The position numbers and the translations under genes are program-made. The notes under the pieces are model-generated. The model was not told the origin of the DNA. It did not search any database and worked only from the letters and a program-made list of their open reading frames with translations. A DNA stretch of 64,000 nt from Labia minor (taxonomy: Eukaryota; Arthropoda; Insecta; Dermaptera; Spongiphoridae): positions 9,505,488 to 9,569,487 of the forward strand of contig OY720350.1 of the NCBI GenBank assembly GCA_963082975.1. The letters run 5' to 3'. Shown piece by piece: positions 57,013 to 64,000 of the stretch (the first letter of the stretch is position 1; every line of letters starts with the position of its first letter).

Positions 57013-57875
57013 CGATTTTTTTTTGTTTGTTTTTTTTTAATGTTTATACACACTCAATTTATTTGTTACCTTATATTTAAGAAGGAGAATTATAAATCAA
57101 TTGCAAAGTATATGAATTATGAGTTTGCATAATTGTTCTTCAAGATAAAATTCAGTTTTCAGTATGAAGATAATATTTAACTACACAAGATGGAAATGGT
57201 GAGTTTCTCTTTAGAAATTCCATCTCTTCATCCATTAGAGAAAGTATAAAATAAAATTAGAAGGAATCCAAATATTAATTTAAACTTCAATTTTCCGTAC
57301 CTCAGTTGGTGTTTGTTTGCATAATAAAAGAGGCTCGGGCTGTTCAGCGAATAAGACAAAGCGAGGAAAAAAAAGAACGCGCGGATCTGGTTTACCCTCA
57401 TAACAAAATCCTTGAAAAGCAAAAAGGAAATGACTCCAACCAAACGAAATCTGATAGAGGCGCACTGTTAGAATCCTTCACCAACACCACTTTTTACCAC
57501 CCTCTCACCTTTTCACTGAAAAATCTCATCTCATAAAATAGAGAGAGGAAAACACGAACGTTGGACGTCTAATACGTTCACCTTAAACAGATCAGGTAAT
57601 AATTTATTTGACTGGAGAGCTAGGAAAATGTATTCGGATGAATATTTGATGGGTAGCAACCACTCGGCTGGCTCTGCTTTTTCTGTCATCATCTCTCATC
57701 CCAGAAGAAATACGAGAATGAAAACAGTGAGTGAGAAGAGAGTTGAATAATTAATGAATGCCAGAAGAATTGAACGCCACTCAGCAATGTTAATTGTCTT
57801 AAGAAAAATATTTACCCTTGCGGCAAAAAATGAATTTCTTAAACAATTATTATTATTATTCTCTTATCTAAAAAT
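57013..57875. other. GC-richer, non-repetitive island; possible host exon DNA
   Basis: About 57290-57830 is less AT-rich than its surroundings and not repeated in the window. It includes a 76-codon frame at 57306-57536 and a 40-codon frame at 57628-57750 that is followed by a splice-donor-like site. No family is recognised. Confidence 0.4.
57628..57750 (+). CDS. Possible first coding exon or small protein, unrecognised
   Basis: The ATG at 57628 follows a purine-rich TAGGAAA. The frame reads MYSDEYLMGSNHSAGSAFSV and on for 40 codons to TAA. Inside it, at 57727, lies a strong donor-like ACA/GTGAGT, which would make 57628-57726 a 33-codon exon. Amino-acid use is balanced rather than I/K/N/F-biased, unlike random frames here. 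No domain or partner exon was found. Confidence 0.18.
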   Translation: MYSDEYLMGSNHSAGSAFSVIISHPRRNTRMKTVSEKRVE

Positions 57876-58378
57876 CTGGAGTGTCTCTACTCGACTATCT
57901 CGCAAATTTCAATTGGATTAAATAACATATATTAATTTAAATTAAATTAAATTAATTAAATTATAAATTAAAATTAATAAATAATATTTATTAAACCAGC
58001 GCATGTTTGGCTCTTTGTTGATGGCACCACGTCACGTGTTGGCGCGTGAGAATTGCAATGTTAAAAAATTAATTATGGTACTTTCAGCTATTCAATCAAG
58101 CTGAAATTCTATATATAGCAGTTTTATACAATTATTAATCATGTGAAAAATTATCAAAAATATTTCTTTATTTTTACGGTCACTTTAGAAGAAAAAAAAT
58201 CAAAACGTTGTAGGTAATGACCAACTTCCGGTTGAGGTACATTTCTCAAAAGTTGATAGAAAACTATGAATTTTGAATAATGCCCATGTACCAAATTTTA
58301 TCTTTCTAGCTCAAACCGTTTTTGGGTAATTTGGTTACATACATACACACATATACATCTGGCGAGATAGTAAAAATG
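57876..58378 (+). mobile_element. Family B repeat, full-length copy
   Basis: Runs from CTGGAGTGTCTCTACTCG through CACGTCACGTGTTGGCGCG and CCAAATTTTATCTTTCTAGC to GGCGAGATAGTAAAAA. The microsatellite is short and the GATTCAGGAACC segment is lost. Confidence 0.85.
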
Positions 58379-58672
58379 GAAAAAAACCTTTGTGGTATCT
58401 AATAGAAATTTCTCAAAGAAAAATTTATTATTTTATTATTTTTATACGATATATACACATTTCAAACATATATCAATATGTATAATATATACATGCCATA
58501 TAATAGGATGACCAAACGTCCCGTTTTTCCGGGATTGTCTCGTTTTTATATGCTCTGCCTCGGCGTCCCTAAAAATGTCTTCGGGACAGCCTATTGTCCC
58601 GTTTTTTAAATATTTAGGACATTTCGTACTTTTTTTCAAAATTTTTTAATTTGGTTCTAAAAAAAAATAAAA

Positions 58673-58748
58673 TAAGTTGACCTGTGGCCAGGTCCGAACC
58701 GACCGACGATTTGAAGTAAATTAATTTCAAGCTACAGAAACAATTTAA
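58673..58748 (+). mobile_element. Family A head fragment
   Basis: The first 75 bases of family A (TAAGTTGACCTGTGGCC to CTACAGAAACAATTT), followed at once by a second start of the same family. Confidence 0.8.
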
Positions 58749-59807
58749 AATAAGTTGACCTGTGGCCAGGTCCGAACCGACCGACGGTTTGAAGTAAATT
58801 AATTTTCAGCTACAGAAACAATTTCAAATAATTTTAATATATCTATTAATGTAATAAAAAACAGATATGGATAGAACATAAATATTTTTAATTTTATTTT
58901 ATTTATAATATATAGCTGAAATAGCCGTCGTTACCCGAGGCTGTGACGTCATGAAGGGCTGGGTGACGTCATATAATTTTAAATTAAGAAAAACATAATG
59001 AAGATGATTTTTCCCGAGGATAAAACCAATACATTCGTGGTGATATGTAAAAAAATCTCCTTATGTGAAATTTGGTGCGAAAATAACCCTTCCCTTCTTA
59101 TCGTCGATCGCTAATACTACCACTTCCGGTTTCCGGATTTGTACCAAAAGTTGATCAATTCATCCCACTGATGCATTAAGTAAAGATACCAAATTTCATC
59201 AAAATCGGTTGAGCCGTTTAGGCTGTACACATCTATACGGACGGACGGACGGACGGACGGACGGACCACTTCCTGTTTCCGGATTTGCACCAAAAGTTGA
59301 TCAATTCATCCCACTGATGCATTAAGTAAATATACCAAATTTCATCAAAATCGGTTGAGCCGTTCAGGCTGTACACATCTATAAGGACGGACGGACGGAC
59401 GGACGGACCACTTCCGGTTTCCGGATTTGCACCAAAAGTTGATCAATTCATCCCACTGATGCATTAAGTAAATATACCAAATTTCATCAAAATCGGTTGA
59501 GCCGTTCAGGCTGTACACATCTATAAGGACGGACGGACGGACCACTTCCGGTTTCCGGATTTGCACCAAAAGTTGATCAATTCATCCCACTGAGGCATTA
59601 AGTAAATATACCAAATTTCATCAAAATCGGTTGAGCCGTTCAGGCTGTACACATCTATACGGACGGACGGACGGACGGACGGACAGACATCATGCTAAAA
59701 ATACTTTTTTCTGATAAGAAAATGCATGATTCGTGGAGATATGTAAAAATCTCCACATGTGAAATTTGGTGTGAAAACAATACCTCCCTTACTATCGTCG
59801 GTCGGTA
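58749..59807 (+). mobile_element. Family A repeat with fourfold internal tandem expansion
   Basis: Starts TAAGTTGACCTGTGGCC and ends CGTCGGTCGGTAA. The segment from CCACTTCCGG to the GGAC array is present four times in tandem, which makes this the longest copy (about 1.06 kb). A TAGCTGAAATAGCCGTCGTT segment precedes TGACGTCATGAAGGGCTGGG. Confidence 0.88.
59120..59690 (+). repeat. Tandem array of four 134-146 base units inside family A
   Basis: Units start at 59120, 59266, 59408 and 59542, each CCACTTCC(G/T)GTTTCCGG and each ending in its own GGAC run of different length. The units are nearly identical, pointing to unequal exchange between GGAC arrays or replication slippage. Confidence 0.92.
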
Positions 59808-60360
59808 ATAATTTTAATATATCTATTAATGTAATAAAAAACAGATAGGCATACATAAATAATAAATATAAACATTTTTAATTTTATTTTATTTATAATA
59901 TATATGCAAGACCAGGCTGTGACGTCATGAATGGCTGGATTACGTAATATAATTTTAAATCAAGAAAAAACTAATAAATATGATTTTCCCGAGGATAAAA
60001 CCAATACAAAGTGCATGATTCGTGGTGATATATAAAAAAATCTCCTCATGTGAAATTTGGTGTGAAAATAACCCTTCCCTTCCTATCGTCGATCGCTAAT
60101 ACTACCACTTACGGTTTCCAGATTTGCACCAAAAGTTGATCAATTCATCCCACTGATGTGCATTAAGTAAATATACTAAATTTCATCAAAATCGGTTGAG
60201 CCGTTCAGGCTGTACACATCTATACGGACGGACGGACATCATGCTAAAAATACTTTTTTCTGTTAAGAAAATGCATGATTCGTGGAGATATGTAAAAATC
60301 TCCACATGTGAAATTTGGTGTGAAAACAATACCTCCCTTACTATCGTCGGTCGGTAAAAA
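59808..60360 (+). mobile_element. Family A repeat lacking its first 75 bases
   Basis: Follows directly on the 3' end of the preceding copy, beginning at AATTTTAATATATCTATT and ending CGGTCGGTAAAAA. The missing head corresponds to the head fragment at 58673-58748. It may be that one copy (head 58673-58748 plus this body) was split by insertion of the copy at 58749-59807. Confidence 0.82.
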
Positions 60361-60406
60361 GGTAAACCGTTTGTCCCGGTTTGGTGTTTTCGAAATATGA
60401 CCACCC

Positions 60407-61399
60407 TACCCTATAACATATATTTATAATTATAAATTATTTAAAATTATTAATAAGAAATAACTGAGGTAAAAATTCTACATATATTCTACATTAAATC
60501 TAATATTAATAAATAATTAAAATCTATTTAAGCTAATAAATAAGTACTTAAATACATATTTATTAATTTCCATTATAAGTAACCATATTCTTTATTAAAA
60601 TGCCATTAATTATGAAATAAATCATTTCTCTCCAAAATATAAATCACACAAATTTAACAAACAATTTTACTTTTTAAATGTTATTTTATTATTTCTAAAA
60701 TAAGTTTTTTTTTTATAATATTTTGAACAAGTTTTTTTTTCCTTATCAAGGAATCATAATATACATAATAATAGGTGTTTGCTTAGTGAGAAAAGGTCCG
60801 TGAGTGAAAGGAATAACGTTAACTTATCAAAAGGGATATACACACACACATATACATATATATACCATATAATAGTATATCCCCTTTTGACTAAGATAAA
60901 CAATATTAACGATGTGACCCTCTTTTGGCAATTATCTTTTGTTTAAAACAGGATAATATTTATGTTGACTCTTAAACGTAGAAAAACAACTGAAATATGC
61001 GTTGCCCACATCGGACCATGTTTCTCTCGAAGGGTGCAATTGTTCCTTTTGTTCCTATACTTCCTTCATACAAACAAATACTTATTAAGATAAACTAGTA
61101 TAAATATTTTGTTCTTAGGTAAGACCTAACAATTTTCTTTTTAAATTTTAACAAAAATTTAATCGAATTGAAATAAGAATTAATATATGTAGGTATATTA
61201 AATTCAAATGTTGACTTAAATCATGTCACTAAACTAGAAACCAATGATATAATATAATCGATGTTCTGTGGTGTGTTTAAATTATTATATTATTTATTCA
61301 TATTTAGCGTATTATAAACCCAGCCAGAACGTCTAATTTAATATTGAATTTTTTTTTAAATTACTAATACAAAAGTTGGTTAAAATCAAACAAAAACTA
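60407..61399. other. AT-rich stretch without gene
   Basis: Contains an imperfect hairpin at about 60826-60882 (CAAAAGGGATATA pairing with TATATCCCCTTTTG) around a CA/TA microsatellite. No coding recognised. Confidence 0.5.
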
Positions 61400-61436
61400 A
61401 ACAATACCTCCCTTACTATCGTCGGTCGGTAAAAAA
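61400..61436 (+). mobile_element. Solo 3' end of family A
   Basis: AAACAATACCTCCCTTACTA to CGGTCGGTAAAAA, about 37 bases with no other part of the family. It is six bases upstream of a complete copy in the same orientation and has the same internal break point as the solo end at 56231-56268. Confidence 0.75.
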
Positions 61437-61442
61437 TAATTG

Positions 61443-62083
61443 AATAAGTTGACCTGTGGCCAGGTCCGAACCGACCGACGGTTTGAAATAAATTAATTTC
61501 CAGCTACTGAAACAATTTCAAATAATTTTAATATATCTATTAATGTAATAAAAACAGATATGGATATAACATAAATATTTTTAATTTTATTTTATTTATA
61601 ATATATAGCTGAAGTAGCCCGCGTTGCCGGAGTTACCCGAGGCTGTGACGTCATGAAGGGCTGGGTGACGTCATATAATTTTAAATTAAGAAAAACATAA
61701 TGAAGATGATTTTTCCCGAGGATAAAACCAATACATTCGTGGTGATATGTAAAAAAATCTCCTTATGTGAAATTTGGTGCGAAAATAACCCTTCCCTTCT
61801 TATCGTCGATCGCTAATACTACCACTTCCGGTTTCCGGATTTGCACCAAAAGTTGATCAATTCATCCCACTGATGCATTAAGTAAATATACCAAATTTCA
61901 TCAAAATCCGTTAAGCCGTTCAGGCTGTACACATCTATACGGACGGACAGACGGACAGACATCATGCTAAAAATACTTTTTTCTGTTAAGAAAATGCATG
62001 ATTCGTGGAGATATGTAAAAATCTCCACATGTGAAATTTGGTGTGAAAACAATACCTCCCTTACTATCGTCGGTCGGTAAAAA
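61443..62083 (+). mobile_element. Family A repeat, full-length copy
   Basis: From TAAGTTGACCTGTGGCC to CGGTCGGTAAAA with perfect 11-base subterminal repeats. It has the longer TAGCTGAAGTAGCCCGCGTT variant before TGACGTCATGAAGGGCTGGG. An apparent frame on its minus strand recurs in other copies. Confidence 0.88.
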
Positions 62084-62291
62084 TTAAAACATTTAAAATT
62101 TACGGTTATGTATACTTAATCTATTATACAATCAACAAAGAAAATATTTTCCAGATATCCATTCTGGAAAGCAAATCTAAAATGTGTGTGAATTAAAAAT
62201 CACAATTTATTCATATAATCTCAAGTATAAAAAACGAAGATGCTATTAAAAGAAATATTAATATTTAATGCTCCATTTACACATAACAAAT

Positions 62292-62507
62292 GTCCCGGGC
62301 CTTGCAAGGGAATTTCTCTATGGGTCGGAGCCAACCCAGCCTCCGAGATCAACATTGTGACTCTACTTGAAAAAAAGTAGTGCCTCCGATCAAGAAAATC
62401 AAGGTAAAGGTTGATAGGACCCGTTCTACTGATCATAGAACACCTAATTGATATAATCGACTTGATATGCGTTGTCCTTGCATAGAACGTACAAAAGTCA
62501 AGAGTTT
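62292..62507 (+). mobile_element. tRNA-derived SINE body in the palindrome loop
   Basis: Starts at GTCCCGGGCCTTGCAAGG, just inside the B box, so the promoter head is missing. It contains GGAGCCAACCCAGCCTCCGA, TCAAGAAAATCAAGGTAAAG, GACCCGTTCTACTGATCATA and the 3' GTACAAAAGTCAAGAG with a T-rich tail. Both ends abut the palindrome arms. Confidence 0.85.
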
Positions 62508-62604
62508 TTTATATAGTATATATGAACATTTGTTATGTGTAAATGGAGCATTAAATATTAATATTTCCTTTAATAGAAGTAATTACAAATAGCATCTTCG
62601 TTTT

Positions 62605-63838
62605 TTACCGACCGACGATAGTAAGGGAGGTATTGTTTTCACACCAAATTTCACATTTGGAGATTTTTACATATCTCCACGAATCATGCATTTTCTTAAC
62701 AGAAAAAAGTATTTTTAGCATGATGTCTGTCCGTCCGTCCGTCCGTATAGATGTGTACAGCCTGAACGGCTCAACGGATTTTGATGAAATTTGGTATATT
62801 TACTTAATGCATCAGTGGGATGAATTGATCAACTTTTGGTGCCAATCCGGAAACCGGAAGTGGTAGTATTAGCGATCGACGATAGTAAGGAAAGGGTTAT
62901 TTTCACACCAAATTTCACATGAGGAGATTTTTTACATATCATCACGAATCATGCACTTTACATTGGTTTTATACTCGAGAAAAATCATCTTTATTAGTTT
63001 TTTTCTTAATTTAAAATTATATTACGTCACAGCCTGGTCTTACATATATATTATTAATAAAATAAAATTAATAAGTTGACCTGTGGCCAGGTCCGAATCG
63101 ACCGACGGTTTGAAATAAATTAATTTCCAGCTACAGAAACAATTTCAAATAATTTTAATATATCTATTAATGTAATAAAAAACAGATAGGCATACATAAA
63201 TAATAAATATAAACATTTTTAATTTTATTTTATTTATAATATATATGCAAGACCAGGCTGTGACGTCATGAATGGCTGGATTACGTCATATAATTTTAAA
63301 TCAAGAAAAAACTAATAAATATGATTTTTCTCGAGGATAAAACCAATACAAAGTGCATGATTCGTGGTGATATATAAAAAAATCTTCTCATGTGAAATTT
63401 TGTGTCAAAATAACCCTTCCCTTCTTATCGTCGATCGCTAATACTACCACTTCCGGTTTCCGGATTTGCACCAAAAGTTGATCAATTCATCCCACTGATG
63501 CATTAAGTAAATATACCAAATTTCATCAAAATCCGTTCAGCCGTTCAGGCACACACATCTATACGGACGGACGGACAGACATCATGCTAAAAATACTTTT
63601 TTCTGTTAAGAAAATGCATGATTCGTGGAGATATGTAAAAATCTCCACATGTGAAATTTGGTGTGAAATTAATACCTACCTTATTATCATCGGTCGGTAA
63701 AAATATTTATGTTATATGCCTATCTGTTTTTTATTACATTAATAGATATATTAAAATTATTTGAAATTGTTTCTGTATCTGGAAATTAATTTATTTCAAA
63801 CCGTCGGTCGATTCGGACCTGGCCACAGGTCAACTTAT
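62605..63838 (-). mobile_element. Family A repeat, minus copy interrupted by a plus copy
   Basis: The 3' portion is 62605-63067 and the 5' portion is 63704-63838. Together they cover a normal family A copy, apart from a small loss near TTACGTCACAGCC. It sits in the right arm of the palindrome at a run of T, and the intact left arm shows the empty site. Confidence 0.88.
63069..63702 (+). mobile_element. Family A repeat nested in another family A copy
   Basis: A complete copy from ATAAGTTGACCTGTGGCC to CGGTCGGTA. Its target is the A-run of AAAATTAAAAATATTT in the older copy. The five A residues of the empty site are divided one and four around the insert, so none is duplicated. Confidence 0.9.
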
Positions 63839-64000
63839 TATACTTGAGATTATACTAATAAATTGTGATTTTTAATTCACACACATATTAGATTTGTTTT
63901 CCAGAATGGATATCTGGAGAATCTTTTCTCTTTTGATTGTATAATAGATTAAGTATACATAAACGTAAATTTTAAATGTTTTAATATATCAGTTATTTTT

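Larger units (their letters stand above)
58506..60406. mobile_element. Family C MITE interrupted by a family A cluster
   Basis: The left part (58506 to about 58671) has GGATGACCAAACGTCCCG and the core to GGTTCT plus A-run. The right part (60361-60406) is GGTAAACCGTTTGTCCCGGT to GACCACCC. TA flanks both ends. Removing the 1.7-kb A cluster leaves a normal family C element, so the A copies arrived later. Confidence 0.85.
62086..63986. repeat. Large palindrome (fold-back) with a SINE in its loop, split by nested family A insertions
   Basis: The left arm is 62086-62293. The right arm is in two pieces: 62526-62604 pairs with the inner part and 63839-63986 with the outer part. Sequences such as AAATGGAGCATTAAATATTA and CCAGATATCCATTCTGGAAA pair across the arms. 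A 1.2-kb block of two nested family A copies splits the right arm. The loop is the SINE body at 62292-62507. Confidence 0.88.

Noticed and set aside
59230-59690. Regularly spaced repeats that could suggest a CRISPR-like array
   Set aside because: The spacer-like parts are themselves identical, the short repeats are GGAC microsatellites, and the context is a eukaryotic transposon.
62633-62866. Open frame reading a peptide that also appears at 61819-62052, 60186-60404 and 59345-59569
   Set aside because: All are translations of the non-coding family A repeat; frames differ in length and break at the GGAC array.

Overview
The window is 64 kb of strongly AT-rich metazoan DNA, most likely from an arthropod. 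It has no operons, no bacterial-style gene density, no rRNA and no complete tRNA gene. Nearly everything recognisable is a transposable element: Ty3/Gypsy LTR elements, hAT and mariner DNA transposons, a tRNA-derived SINE, a LINE fragment and many short non-autonomous families. No host gene can be assigned with confidence. The window looks like intergenic or long-intron DNA, with a few GC-richer islands that may hold exons or regulatory DNA. The species cannot be named from sequence alone.

Layout. 0-10 kb: a fold-back repeat, a TA-flanked MITE, a Gypsy element with visually identical LTRs (2615-7125), a hAT MITE with a perfect 8-bp target duplication, an unrecognised coding relic, and the first copy of the dominant repeat, called family A here. 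10-29 kb: a LINE 3' fragment, a SINE with a 13-bp target duplication, several hAT-type MITEs, a 1.1-kb inverted-repeat element, and long AT-rich stretches. 29.5-32.9 kb: a complete hAT element with an uninterrupted 619-codon transposase and a perfect 8-bp target duplication, the best-preserved protein gene here. 33-46 kb: family A and B repeats, a mariner relic, a second mariner that is a deletion derivative, a long fold-back element, and candidate host islands. 50.0-54.0 kb: an LTR element that carries gag and protease only. 54-64 kb: a dense nest of families A, B and D inserted in one another, in a MITE and in a SINE-containing palindrome.

The most interesting signal is a group of three repeat families (A, B, D) with unrelated core sequences but one architecture. 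Each has an 8-11 bp subterminal inverted repeat that differs between families, an internal microsatellite (GGAC, CA/GT/CT or TATG), related internal phrases, and a 3' end where the repeat runs into TAAAAA. Two nested insertions of family A give internal empty sites and show insertion between two A (T) residues with no target duplication. That is what Helentron-associated (HINE/DINE-1-like) rolling-circle elements do, not SINEs or cut-and-paste MITEs. Family A also carries a decayed second copy of its own 3' end inside it, as if it grew by read-through or end capture.

How the parts relate. The intact hAT at 29533-32848 could mobilise the similar-ended MITE at 16344-16556. The gag-protease LTR element must borrow reverse transcriptase and integrase. 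The SINE needs a LINE partner. Families A, B and D need a Helentron helicase that is not in this window.
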